Source: an uncultured Gammaproteobacteria bacterium (GTDB taxonomy: Bacteria; Pseudomonadota; Gammaproteobacteria; Eutrophobiales; Eutrophobiaceae). Taken from it: a DNA stretch of 64,000 bases. The first letter of the stretch is position 1. The number at the start of each line of letters is the position of its first letter. The position numbers were made by a program, and so were the translations under genes. The notes below the pieces were generated by a model, which saw nothing but the letters and a program-made list of their open reading frames with translations, was not told the DNA's origin and did no database searches. The stretch spans positions 3,062,042 to 3,126,041 of the forward strand of contig OY282354.1 in assembly GCA_958295485.1 (NCBI GenBank), written 5' to 3'. Of this stretch, positions 1 through 8,808 are shown piece by piece.

Positions 1-2604
1 CCGCAGTGGGAGGCGCAAGTGGTTGAACGGGCCGGCCACCTGTCCGCGGCTGCCGTGGCGGCGAAGCGCGCTTGCGAGACGCTGTTGGGCGTCATCGGGA
101 TTGCCATTCCGGATCGATCCATGACACGCTTGGAGGCGCTGGCCGACCTGGCGGCTGTCTTAACGGAATCCTATCGAAAGCAAACCGCTTATGCCCTTGA
201 ACCGGATGGGGCCGATCGGATCGAGGCGCTCGAAGAGGCCGTCCAACGGCTCAAGGCCTATGCAGACGCTCAAGGCATACTGAGTTGTGTCTATGAACCC
301 ATGGCCTGGCGCAAGTTGGACGGCGCAGAGATCACTCGACGCTGGCAGGCAACGAAAACAACTTGGTGGCTCAAGCGTTTTTTCGCCCGCCGCCGAGTGA
401 TAAAGGACCTGAATGCGGGTGGCGCGCAAGGCGTCCCGGACCCGGCTCAAGACGGGCCAACGCTGGAGAGGTTGCGCATAGAAGGGGAAGCCATCGATCG
501 CCTGGACAGACAACTGGCACGCTTCAAGGACTGGGAAGGTCATGCGACCAGCCCCGATGCAGCGCTCTCCCTGCAAACCCTGGGGAGGCGGGCACGAAGC
601 GCCGTTGGCCTGTTGGCCGACGATGCGCAGGCGATTACGGCGTTGTACGATACGGTCAGAACCCTGTTGCATGACGGCAACGACCTGTTGGCGCCAGAGG
701 CCGCTGTCGGGCGGGCGGCCTATGCGTTCTTATCGGCAAACTCAGCATTACAAGAAGCGTGCTCTGACTTCGAGGCCATCGCCGGCCAGTCGGGGCAGGA
801 CAGTTTCTCGGGTGCAGATAAGGAGTTGGGCGCTATTCGGGAGATGGCTGACGGCATCGCTACACGTCACGCCGAGTTAAGAGACTGGTGCGCCTGGCGC
901 CGGCGCCGGGCGAAGGCTATGGACTTGGGGCTGGGTCCGCTGGTGGAAGCGATCGAAAAAGGCAATATCCAGACCGAGGAAATTGAAGATACCTTCGAGG
1001 CCGCGTATTGCGCTTGGTGGTCGAGCGCTGTCATCGGGGAAGACGACGTGTTACGCACCTTCTCGACCCCCGAGCATGTGGCGACCATTAAAAATTTCCG
1101 CACTATCGACGATCGCTTTCGGGAACTGACAGCGAGATACATCAAGGCGAAATTGACGGGGAACGTTCCAGATCGGGATAGCGTGCCGTCAAACCCCTGG
1201 GCCATTCTGCGCCGCGAGATCCAAAAGAAAAGGCGGCACAAACCCGTCCGACAATTGATTTCGGATATTCCTGACGTCCTGACCAAGTTGACGCCGTGTC
1301 TGATGATGTCACCTCTTTCCGTTGCCCAATACCTGCCGACGGAGCAGGCGCTGTTCGACGTGGTCATCTTCGACGAAGCCTCGCAAATTACCGTGTGGGA
1401 TGCGATAGGCTCCCTGGCGCGGGCGCGTCAAACCATCGTCGCAGGCGACCCGAAACAAATGCCCCCGACGAATTTCTTCGCGCGCGCTGACGACGACTTG
1501 GACGGTGACGTGGATTTTGAAGGCGACCTGGAAAGCATCCTTGACGAAATGTTGGGCGCCAGCATCCCGTCACAGACCCTCAACCTGCACTACCGCTCCC
1601 GACGGGAGAGCCTGATCGCCTTTTCCAATAACCAGTACTATGATAACAGGCTGATCACTTTTCCCGCGCCGCTTCACCCCGACCATGGCGTGCAACTGAT
1701 TCGGCCCGACGGGTTCTATGCGCGAGGTGGGGCACGTCACAATGAAGGCGAGGCCAGAGCCATTGTTGCGGAAATCCTGGAGCGCCTGACGCACGAAGAT
1801 TCGACGAGGCGGGAGCGGTCCATTGGGGTGGTGACGTTCAACTCCGAGCAAAAAACCCTGATCGAGGACCTGCTTGACGAAGCTCGTAAAAAAATTTACC
1901 CGGACATCGAATGGGCATTTTCCACTGACGGGAAGATAGAACCCGTCTTCGTGAAGAATCTGGAAACGGTGCAGGGTGACGAACGCGACGTGATCCTCTT
2001 CAGTATTACTTACGGCCCGGATCAGGGCGATCATGTCACCATGAACTTCGGACCTCTGAATCGGGACGGTGGAGAGCGGCGTTTGAACGTAGCCATGACG
2101 CGCTCCCGCTGGGAAATGCTGGTTTTCTCAACACTGGAACCGGACCGCATCGACCTGTCCCGGACTCAGTCCCAAGCGGTCGCCGATCTGAAACATTTTC
2201 TGGAGTATGCCGAACGGGGAGCGCCTGCCCTCGGCGCGGCAGTTCATGGCCCCGTCGCAGACTTCGATTCGCCATTTGAAGTCGCGGTGGCTCGGGCCTT
2301 GCGGGACAAGGGCTGGGTTATCCATCCGCAGGTCGGCGTGTCCGCTTACCGGATTGACTTGGGGGTTGTCCACCCGGACAAGCCAGGGGCGTATCTTGCC
2401 GGGGTCGAGTGCGACGGCGCAATGTACCACAGTTCCGCCAATGCCCGGGAGCGTGACAAGATCCGCCAAGAAGTGCTTGAAGGGCTCGGCTGGACCTTAT
2501 TTCGCGTTTGGTCAACCGATTGGTGGACTAACCGTAACGGCGCGCTGGAGAATCTCCACCAGGAACTGAGCGACCACTTGCAGACCGTCTATATCAACCA
2601 ATAG
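1..2604 (+). CDS. Hhe-like SF1 helicase with C-terminal Vsr/MTES_1575-type nuclease (5' truncated)
   Basis: The frame is open to the left edge, so the true N-terminus, including Walker A, lies outside the window; the first in-frame start seen is GTG at 19 (861 aa from there). Numbering from that codon, a Walker B VIFDEASQ lies near residue 450, GDPKQMPP near 476, VQGDERDVI near 652 and NVAMTRSR near 690, the usual C-terminal motifs of a superfamily 1 helicase. Residues about 745-850 hold a PD-(D/E)XK-like nuclease fold with SPFEVAVARAL, YRIDLGVV and GVECDGAMYHS, as in the MTES_1575/Vsr-like domain. DUF4011-helicase-Vsr proteins of this build are known as the Hhe antiphage system and are usually well over 1,000 aa. 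Its 3' end overlaps the convergent ATPase gene by 16 nt. Family call is firm; a defence role is by analogy. Confidence 0.8.
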   Translation, partial: PQWEAQVVERAGHLSAAAVAAKRACETLLGVIGIAIPDRSMTRLEALADLAAVLTESYRKQTAYALEPDGADRIEALEEAVQRLKAYADAQGILSCVYEPMAWRKLDGAEITRRWQATKTTWWLKRFFARRRVIKDLNAGGAQGVPDPAQDGPTLERLRIEGEAIDRLDRQLARFKDWEGHATSPDAALSLQTLGRRARSAVGLLADDAQAITALYDTVRTLLHDGNDLLAPEAAVGRAAYAFLSANSALQEACSDFEAIAGQSGQDSFSGADKELGAIREMADGIATRHAELRDWCAWRRRRAKAMDLGLGPLVEAIEKGNIQTEEIEDTFEAAYCAWWSSAVIGEDDVLRTFSTPEHVATIKNFRTIDDRFRELTARYIKAKLTGNVPDRDSVPSNPWAILRREIQKKRRHKPVRQLISDIPDVLTKLTPCLMMSPLSVAQYLPTEQALFDVVIFDEASQITVWDAIGSLARARQTIVAGDPKQMPPTNFFARADDDLDGDVDFEGDLESILDEMLGASIPSQTLNLHYRSRRESLIAFSNNQYYDNRLITFPAPLHPDHGVQLIRPDGFYARGGARHNEGEARAIVAEILERLTHEDSTRRERSIGVVTFNSEQKTLIEDLLDEARKKIYPDIEWAFSTDGKIEPVFVKNLETVQGDERDVILFSITYGPDQGDHVTMNFGPLNRDGGERRLNVAMTRSRWEMLVFSTLEPDRIDLSRTQSQAVADLKHFLEYAERGAPALGAAVHGPVADFDSPFEVAVARALRDKGWVIHPQVGVSAYRIDLGVVHPDKPGAYLAGVECDGAMYHSSANARERDKIRQEVLEGLGWTLFRVWSTDWWTNRNGALENLHQELSDHLQTVYINQ

Positions 2605-3881
2605 GGCCAATAGAGGATTTTATTTTTTCGGTCCCAGCAGGGAAGGCCGCCGTAGGCGATGATGCCGAAAGGCGCTTTGTATTTCGGGATGAAACCAGTA
2701 AGCAATGAAGTATCGATTTGGCTGCGGTCGGTACCGGCCTTGGTTTCAAGGGGTATCAGCCGTTTGCCGATGCTTATCACGAAGTCAATTTCGCCGGCGC
2801 TGTATTTGACTTTATTATTGACATCGATGGTAAATGGTTTGTAGTAGTTGATGTGGGTTTTCAAGGCTTTCATCTGTAAAATCTGTCTGAGCCGGTTGTG
2901 AACGTAACCCTCCACGCGAAAGCCTTTTTCCGTATCATCCTCCAGTAACTCCTCCCCGGTTAAATAGGTGACAATACCCGGGTCGATATAGGAATAGTTG
3001 CTGAGGTAAGACCTGCGCGCTTCACCGATAAGGATCGGCTTCTTTTTGATCAAATAGCCATGATTGATAAGGTCATCGATGACCTTATTGATTTGGTCAC
3101 GGCTTCTCAGACCAGTCCTTTGGAAAACCCCCCGGTAGGCAAATTCCTTGGAGTCTAATTTGGCTAATTCCAGTTTAATTGTTTCCGTGGTGTTTTCATT
3201 ATTGACGGACAGGAGTTCAAAGCCGCGCTCCACGATTTTGCGTATTTCCACCAACTTGTCATCATTGTTCCGCGCCAAGTGAGCCCGGGGGAAACCGCCG
3301 TAACACAGGTAAGTCGTAATGATCCGCTTGACGCGCTCATCAAGGTCCAAAGGGATTTCCACGTCCCGCCCTTTTTTCCAATTGAATATTACGTCCTGGA
3401 ATTGTCGAATCCATTTTTGTTCCACAATTTTTTCATGGCAGAGGATTTCCCCAAGGGAGAAGGGGGGCAAATTCCAGAGATCAGCCCTGCGTTGCAATCG
3501 CTTTTTAGCCTCTGTTTGCAGAAAAGCCGGGTTGGAACCGGAAATAACAAAGGCAACCTTGGTATTGTCGAAAGCATATTTTACGGCATCGAAGATGAGT
3601 TCTGATTTTTGCGCCTCATCAATAAAAATGAGACTGGGACGCGTGGTTTGGGCGCTGACCTGTTCGTGAAGGTAACGGGTATTCCCGGCCACCGCTTGGC
3701 GAAATTGCACGTCGTCGCCGGTGTACGCGAAAATACGGAAGTCTTTTTCCAGTTTTTTCAGGACGTGTTCAATGAGCGTTGTCTTGCCTGAGCCGACGGT
3801 GCCAGTCAAAATGAGCCCTGAAGGAAAATCCGGCTTGAAAAAGCGCAGCAAATTCTCTTGTAATTCCCGATAGATATACAT
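2589..3881 (-). CDS. AAA ATPase with C-terminal PD-(D/E)XK-like region (DUF4143-type)
   Basis: About 430 aa from ATG 3881 (MYIYREL). A Walker A loop GTVGSGKTT lies near residue 30 and a Walker B LIFIDEAQ about 60 residues later. The C-terminal part carries AGEIDFVI then PLETKAG, the D...ExK pattern seen in DUF4143-type ATPases, a large and functionally obscure family that is often multicopy and mobile. An upstream in-frame ATG at 3986 exists, but the extra 35 codons run straight through two palindromes with a 32-bp period. That period is not a multiple of three, so I treat the stretch as regulatory DNA and choose 3881. The gene is visibly more AT-rich than its neighbours, hinting at transfer. 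The 3' end overlaps the Hhe-like gene tail to tail. Confidence 0.8.
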   Translation of the reverse strand: MYIYRELQENLLRFFKPDFPSGLILTGTVGSGKTTLIEHVLKKLEKDFRIFAYTGDDVQFRQAVAGNTRYLHEQVSAQTTRPSLIFIDEAQKSELIFDAVKYAFDNTKVAFVISGSNPAFLQTEAKKRLQRRADLWNLPPFSLGEILCHEKIVEQKWIRQFQDVIFNWKKGRDVEIPLDLDERVKRIITTYLCYGGFPRAHLARNNDDKLVEIRKIVERGFELLSVNNENTTETIKLELAKLDSKEFAYRGVFQRTGLRSRDQINKVIDDLINHGYLIKKKPILIGEARRSYLSNYSYIDPGIVTYLTGEELLEDDTEKGFRVEGYVHNRLRQILQMKALKTHINYYKPFTIDVNNKVKYSAGEIDFVISIGKRLIPLETKAGTDRSQIDTSLLTGFIPKYKAPFGIIAYGGLPCWDRKNKILYWPYWLI

Positions 3882-3884
3882 GGC

Positions 3885-3950
3885 TGGAGATTTTACTGTT
3901 TCTTTTGCAAAATCTCCAGAGATTTTACTATTTTTTTCGTAAAATCTCCA
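3885..3950 (-). promoter_or_regulatory. Two tandem palindromes abutting the ATPase start codon
   Basis: Read on the minus strand, two head-to-tail hairpins occur: TGGAGATTTTAC-N10-GTAAAATCTC (3950-3919) and TGGAGATTTTGC-N10-GTAAAATCTCCA (3918-3885). The second ends three bases before ATG 3881. Stems are 10-12 bp. The sequence between gene and repeats has no ordinary Shine-Dalgarno; the only GGAG motifs are in the 5' arms of the hairpins. This suggests an autoregulatory operator or an RNA hairpin blocking the start, but that is inference. Confidence 0.6.
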
Positions 3951-3957
3951 GGATGAA

Positions 3958-4095
3958 CGCATACTTTTGGATCCAGCCCCCGTCATCTTGGCGAAAGCCA
4001 GAATGACGGGGCTCTTGCGACTTCATACCTTGACCTGTTTATGGCCTGACAGCGACATGGCAACGGCAGGTAATCCTTGGACTCAAAAGTATGCG
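3958..4095. repeat. Nested inverted repeat with inner GAAA hairpin
   Basis: Outer arms CGCATACTTTTG (3958-3969) and CAAAAGTATGCG (4084-4095) are perfect 12-bp inverted repeats about 115 bp apart. Inside sits a second hairpin, 3978-3992 paired with 3997-4011 (13 of 15 bp), closed by a GAAA tetraloop. The inner hairpin resembles the common dispersed GTCATTCTGGC-type palindrome of many proteobacteria. Together with the ATPase regulatory palindromes this fills the gene-free stretch 3882-4194. Confidence 0.6.
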
Positions 4096-4137
4096 TTTGC
4101 CCTGGGTTCGACTATAAATTTTATGGATGCGAAATGT

Positions 4138-4164
4138 TTGACGGGTGATAAAACGTGGTAATAT
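4138..4164 (+). promoter_or_regulatory. Possible sigma-70 promoter of the molybdenum hydroxylase operon
   Basis: TTGACG (4138-4143) and TAATAT (4159-4164) are separated by 15 bp, a little short for sigma-70. A GAGGAGG ribosome binding site follows at about 4178-4184, ahead of ATG 4195. Judged by eye only. Confidence 0.3.
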
Positions 4165-4194
4165 GGGAAACTCGCAAGAGGAGGCAATTGAATT

Positions 4195-5091
4195 ATGTAT
4201 CCTGCGCCATTTCGTTATCATCGTCCCGGCACGCTTGGCAGCGCGCTCAAGCTCTTGGCGGAGTTGGGTGAAGGCGCGAGGCCGCTGGCGGGGGGGCAAT
4301 CTCTCATTCCCATCCTGAAAATGCGTATGGATGAACCGTCCGACCTCGTGGACATCGGTCGGCTGGCGGAACTCATGCACATCAGGCAGGAAAAGAACCG
4401 GGTCTGCATCGGCGCCCTGGCAACCCATGCCAGAATTGCCGTTTCCGCTATTGCCGGTGAAATTCCCATCATCCGTGATTGCGCCGGTGGCATTGCCGAC
4501 CCCCAGGTAAGAGCCTTGGGCACCATCGGCGGTTCAGTCAGCATTGCCGACCCCAGCAGTGACTGGCCGGCCCTGTTGCATACGCTGGAGGCTGAAATAG
4601 TCTGCCAAGGTCCCTCGAGTAAACGCGCTATCAAGATCAATGACTTTATCAAAGATTCATACACCAACAGCCTGGCCGATGCCGAGTTGGTGACGGAAAT
4701 TCAAATCCCGATGCCGCCTGAAAACAGCGGTGGCGCTTACATCGGTTTCAAGAAGGCGGCGCCGGCTTACCCCGCGGCTTCGGCCGGGGTGCAGTTGACA
4801 CTGGCGGACGGCAACCTGTGCCGTGATATCCGACTGGTACTGGGGGCGGCAGGCCCCGTGCCGGTTACTTCCAGGCAGGTTGAACAACAACTCATCGGCC
4901 AACCACTGGCGGAAAAAAACCTGAGCCAGGCCGCCGAGGCGCTGGTGGAATTGTCCGACCCACCCTCTGACTCCCGCGGTTCGTCGGAGTTCAAACGGGC
5001 GATGCTGCGTTCCTTATTCATGCGGGCGGCCAACCGGGCCATGCAAAGGGCGGGCGGTGAAAAAATTACGGGAAGCCATGACTATGTCTGA
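4195..5091 (+). CDS. Molybdenum hydroxylase FAD-binding medium subunit (CoxM/XdhB type)
   Basis: 298 aa, the usual length of the FAD subunit of xanthine dehydrogenase-family enzymes. The FAD_binding_5 signatures are visible: AGGQSLIPILKMRM near residue 37 and TIGGSVSIADPSSDWPA near residue 110, which hold the FAD pyrophosphate. A CoxM-type C-terminal domain follows. In such complexes it passes electrons from the 2Fe-2S subunit to the acceptor. It begins a three-gene operon (FAD, 2Fe-2S, Mo subunits in order M-S-L) with an 87-bp gap that holds an R4-type repeat before the next gene. The start is supported by GAGGAGG 11 nt upstream. Substrate unknown. Confidence 0.9.
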   Translation: MYPAPFRYHRPGTLGSALKLLAELGEGARPLAGGQSLIPILKMRMDEPSDLVDIGRLAELMHIRQEKNRVCIGALATHARIAVSAIAGEIPIIRDCAGGIADPQVRALGTIGGSVSIADPSSDWPALLHTLEAEIVCQGPSSKRAIKINDFIKDSYTNSLADAELVTEIQIPMPPENSGGAYIGFKKAAPAYPAASAGVQLTLADGNLCRDIRLVLGAAGPVPVTSRQVEQQLIGQPLAEKNLSQAAEALVELSDPPSDSRGSSEFKRAMLRSLFMRAANRAMQRAGGEKITGSHDYV

Positions 5092-5109
5092 GACATTACA
5101 AATTGGACC

Positions 5110-5160
5110 GATAGATTCTTCGCGTAGCCTGTCCTTGGTCGAAGCGAAGGGCTCGGAATG
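5110..5160. repeat. R4 dispersed repeat, copy 1
   Basis: This stretch, GATTCTTCG... to ...CTCGGAATGAC, is the reverse-complement form of the common GTCATTCTGAG...GAAGAATC repeat; a second copy lies near 51544. It sits between the FAD and 2Fe-2S genes of one operon, so it is presumably transcribed. Confidence 0.5.
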
Positions 5161-5178
5161 ACAAAGAGGACCCCGATT

Positions 5179-5658
5179 ATGTCTAATACCATGCCTGTTG
5201 AAATCACCGTCAATGGTGAAGCCCGTCAGCGCGAGGTGGAACCCAGGATGCTGCTGGTGGAATTCATACGCGAAGAGTTGCGCCTCACCGGTACCCATAT
5301 CGGTTGCGACACCAGTTTTTGCGGCGCCTGTACCGTGTTGATGGATGGGGCCGCCGTTAAATCCTGCACCTTGTTTGCCGTACAGGCCGACGGCGCGGAG
5401 ATCATTACCGTCGAGGCGCTGGAAAGAGACGGGCAGCTGCACCCCATACAGCAGGCGTTTTCCGACGATCATGGCTTGCAATGCGGCTATTGCACACCGG
5501 GGATGATGCTGTCGTCATTGGCGCTGCTTGCCGAAAACCCGACGCCAAGCGCAAAAGATATTCGCAAGGCGCTGGCGGGAAATGTATGTCGATGCACCGG
5601 CTATCAAAATATCATCAAGGCGGTACAGACTGCCGCCGGGCAGTTGCGGGGGGCATAA
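5179..5658 (+). CDS. Molybdenum hydroxylase 2Fe-2S small subunit (CoxS type)
   Basis: 159 aa, typical for this family. The N-terminal plant-type ferredoxin half carries IGCDTSFCGACTVLMDG plus a downstream Cys (KSC); the C-terminal four-helix half carries CGYCTPGM and CRCTGYQ, together giving the eight cysteines for two 2Fe-2S clusters. I choose ATG 5179 because AGAGGA lies 8 nt upstream; an ATG at 5158 is at the end of a repeat and lacks one. It ends 3 nt before the Mo-subunit gene, so the two are surely cotranscribed. Confidence 0.92.
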   Translation: MSNTMPVEITVNGEARQREVEPRMLLVEFIREELRLTGTHIGCDTSFCGACTVLMDGAAVKSCTLFAVQADGAEIITVEALERDGQLHPIQQAFSDDHGLQCGYCTPGMMLSSLALLAENPTPSAKDIRKALAGNVCRCTGYQNIIKAVQTAAGQLRGA

Positions 5659-5661
5659 ACC

Positions 5662-8600
5662 ATGGAAATGAAATTCTCAGGTGAATTTACCGTAGATATC
5701 CCCAAGGAAAAAGTCTTCGCGCTGTTATCGGACCCGGAAAAGTTCGCGCCGTTATTGCCGGCTTTCCACAGCATGGAAATGAAAGACGCCAAAACCGCCG
5801 TGATTAGCGCCAGGGTCGGTATCGGGAAGATCAGTGGCACTGCTTCAACGGAATTAGTCCTGGAGAAATCCGAGGCGCCCCATCACGCGCGCTACACCGG
5901 CAAAGGCAAGGTCATGCAGGGCGCTTACCGGATGACCGCCTCGTTCGACCTGGAAGATGCCGGCAACGGCGCCTTAATCAAGTGGCAGGGCGAGACTCAA
6001 CTGGTGGGTAAAATTCTGTCTCTTGCCGGCGGCGGCATGAAGGGTTATGCCGAAAAGGAAATTAATAAACTGATTTCCAGTTTGCAAACGGCGTTATCAC
6101 CGGATTCCGCGACCGCGCCGGCGGCGGCAAAACCGGAAGGATGGTTTGGCCGTATTTTGCGCGGCCTCGGCGGCGAAAGCGAAGCGCCGACCATCGGCGA
6201 AACCGAAAGCCCGCCGCCATCGCCTGAAGAGGTACAAAGGGCGCGTGATGAATCCCGCAAACGTATCAGCTCAGTCCTCGATACGTCGCGCCGGGATGCA
6301 AAACCGGCAAGAAAAGAAGATGATCGGCTGATCAAAGGCAAGGGCTTGTTCGTTGATGATTTCAGTCCGGCAGGACTGTTGCACATGTCCCTGGTGCGTT
6401 CGCCCTATGCTCACGCCCGCATCGTCGACATCGACGTATCCAGGGCCGAGGCATTGCCCGGCGTGGTATGCACCCTGACCGGCAAGGAAGTTATGGAAAT
6501 GAGCGAGCCGTTTATCCAGATCGGCGCCGGTTCGCCGCAAAATATCACCGACTACGCGCTGGCGACGGACAAGGCCATTTACCAGGGCGACCCCATTGTC
6601 GCGGTCGTCGCTGAATCCATTGCCATTGCCCAGGATGCCGCCCAATTGGTCGAGGTGGAATACGAGCCGCTGGAGGTCCTGACTGACGTTGAAGAAGCGC
6701 TGAAAGATAAGGTGATTATCCATGATGAAACCGGTACCAATGCGACTTTCCATGGTATTTATGAATACGGCGACGTAGACAAGGCATTCGAGGAAGCGGC
6801 CCATACCGTCAAAATAGACAAACTGTTTTTCCACCGCTTTGGTAGCACCGCCATTGAACCCAATGCCTGCGTCGCCACCTGGGACCAGCGCGGCGAGATC
6901 GACTTGTTCTCCAACACCATCATGACGATTCCCCTGGTATTTATTGCGCCGGCATTGCGCATCAACATGGACAGTATCCGCCTGCGCACCTATGACATCG
7001 GCGGCAGTTTCGGCAACAAGATCACTAATTATCCCTACCTGACCCTGGCCTGTCTTGCCTCCAAAAAAGCAAACGGAGCGCCGGTCAAGTGGATAGAAAC
7101 CCGCGCCGAGCACATGTTGGCCGGGGGCCACGGCAGTGAACGAGCCTACCTGGATACTGAAGTCGCCCTCGACGGCGACGGGGTAATTACTGCAATCCGC
7201 TCACGACATATCGATGACATCGGCGCCTATCCCCGCTATGAACCCTTGGGCTGCGCCATCTGGTCCCAGGTCTTGCCCGGGGCTTACAAGCTGCGCAATA
7301 TCAAAATCGATTTCAACCAGGCTGTCACCAACAAAGGCCCGGCGGCGCCCAATCGAGGTTATTCACGGCTGCCGCACATCTGGTTCATGGAGCGGGTTAT
7401 CGATATCTGCGGACACGAATTGGGTATCCCCCCTGATGAGATGCGCCTGAAAAACTACATAGAAGCATTCCCCTATGAAACACCCAATGGTTGCGTCTAT
7501 GATTCCGGGGATTTCCCCGCCATGCTGGCAAAAGCCAAGGAACTCATCGGTTGGGATGAATGGAAGAAGAAACAACAGGAAGCCCGGGAAGAAGGCCGAC
7601 TCATTGGCATCGGCATCGGCACCACCCTGGATTCAGGCACCAATAACTGGGGGCAAGCCAGGTATGTGAACCCTGACGCCCCGTTCTCGGGTAATTCAAC
7701 TGCGGCCACGGTGAAATTGGATTTGGACGGAATGGTGGTTGTGAGTTTAGGCACTTTCCCCCAAGGGCAAGGCCATGAAACCACCGCGGCGCAAACGGTT
7801 GCCGAGGTGTTGGGGGTCTCTCCTGATTTGATCCGTGTCAAGACCGGTTTTGATTCGTTGAACGACAGCCATACGGCTCAATCGGGGACTTATGCCAGCC
7901 AGTTTGCCGTAACCGGTTTGTCGGCGGCCCACGGCGCCGCAGTCAAGCTCAAGGCGGAAATGACCAAACTGGCCTGTTTTGCCCTGGATGCCGGTGAAGA
8001 AGACCTGGAATTCGGCGTCGGCGACATGGGTCCGCAGGTTAGCGTGAAAGGCGCCGACCGGGCCGTCAATTACTGGATGTTAGCCAATCTCATCAACTCG
8101 AACAGCGCCGCCCTGCCCGAAGAACTCCGCGACCTGTCACTGAATGCGCGGCATGTTTACATGCCGCCGTTTCAAATACCCGACGTAGAAAAGAAGATCG
8201 GGAACCTGACGCTGACCTACGCCTTGCAATTGCATATTTCCGTCGTTGAAGTCGACCCGGATACATTTCAAACCAAGGTGCTCGACTATGCCATCGTCGA
8301 TGACTGCGGCAAGGTGATTAACCCCATGATCGTGGAAGGTCAGGTGCATGGCGCGACCGCCCACGCTATCGGCGCGGCGCTGGTCGAGACCCTGCCTTAT
8401 GACGCAGACGGCAACGCCATCTCCGGTTCATTCACCGATTATGCCCCGCTTACGATCAGCAGCATGCCCGATCTCAAATGCTTTAACCGCGAATCACCCT
8501 CCCCGTTCACTTTCAACGGCGCCAAGGGCATGGGTGAAGGCGGCGGCGGCCCGTTGCATTCCTTATGCGCCGCCTTGCAGGACGCCCTGCACGGCAAGGA

Positions 8601-8694
8601 TATCATTATTGAGACCTCCCACAATTCAGCCATGTCCATGTTCGACCAATTCTCAAACGGCAAGGCAAAAGGGGTCAACGTCGCATCGCGTTAG
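5662..8694 (+). CDS. CoxG-like SRPBCC domain fused to molybdopterin-binding large subunit (CoxL/XdhA type)
   Basis: 1010 aa. Residues 1 to about 150 form a CoxG-type SRPBCC domain (starts MEMKFSGEFTVDIPKEKVF; SLAGGGMKGYAEKEI near 130). A charged, proline-rich linker leads to the molybdopterin subunit from about residue 215 (KGKGLFVDDF, then SLVRSPYAHARI). The catalytic-glutamate motif KGMGEGGGG lies near the C-terminus. The active-site loop reads NRGYSR, not the AYRCSFR of form I CO dehydrogenase nor the AYRGAGR of form II, so a CO dehydrogenase label is not justified; a heterocycle, purine or aldehyde hydroxylase is more likely. CoxG proteins normally act as separate maturation or membrane-anchoring factors, so the fusion is notable. 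GGGG lies 10 nt ahead of ATG 5662. Confidence 0.88.
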   Translation: MEMKFSGEFTVDIPKEKVFALLSDPEKFAPLLPAFHSMEMKDAKTAVISARVGIGKISGTASTELVLEKSEAPHHARYTGKGKVMQGAYRMTASFDLEDAGNGALIKWQGETQLVGKILSLAGGGMKGYAEKEINKLISSLQTALSPDSATAPAAAKPEGWFGRILRGLGGESEAPTIGETESPPPSPEEVQRARDESRKRISSVLDTSRRDAKPARKEDDRLIKGKGLFVDDFSPAGLLHMSLVRSPYAHARIVDIDVSRAEALPGVVCTLTGKEVMEMSEPFIQIGAGSPQNITDYALATDKAIYQGDPIVAVVAESIAIAQDAAQLVEVEYEPLEVLTDVEEALKDKVIIHDETGTNATFHGIYEYGDVDKAFEEAAHTVKIDKLFFHRFGSTAIEPNACVATWDQRGEIDLFSNTIMTIPLVFIAPALRINMDSIRLRTYDIGGSFGNKITNYPYLTLACLASKKANGAPVKWIETRAEHMLAGGHGSERAYLDTEVALDGDGVITAIRSRHIDDIGAYPRYEPLGCAIWSQVLPGAYKLRNIKIDFNQAVTNKGPAAPNRGYSRLPHIWFMERVIDICGHELGIPPDEMRLKNYIEAFPYETPNGCVYDSGDFPAMLAKAKELIGWDEWKKKQQEAREEGRLIGIGIGTTLDSGTNNWGQARYVNPDAPFSGNSTAATVKLDLDGMVVVSLGTFPQGQGHETTAAQTVAEVLGVSPDLIRVKTGFDSLNDSHTAQSGTYASQFAVTGLSAAHGAAVKLKAEMTKLACFALDAGEEDLEFGVGDMGPQVSVKGADRAVNYWMLANLINSNSAALPEELRDLSLNARHVYMPPFQIPDVEKKIGNLTLTYALQLHISVVEVDPDTFQTKVLDYAIVDDCGKVINPMIVEGQVHGATAHAIGAALVETLPYDADGNAISGSFTDYAPLTISSMPDLKCFNRESPSPFTFNGAKGMGEGGGGPLHSLCAALQDALHGKDIIIETSHNSAMSMFDQFSNGKAKGVNVASR

Positions 8695-8808
8695 CCTGGC
8701 GCAAAACGAGCTTCATTCAAGCATTGCTTTCTCTACGCCCTGCCCGGCTTCGAGTTCCGCAACTGATTCCAGCAGGTACCTGGCCCTCGACGCTTGGTAA
8801 AAACAGGT

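Noticed and set aside
4195..8694. Aerobic CO dehydrogenase (coxMSL)
   Set aside because: The subunit order fits, but the active-site loop has neither AYRCSFR nor AYRGAGR.
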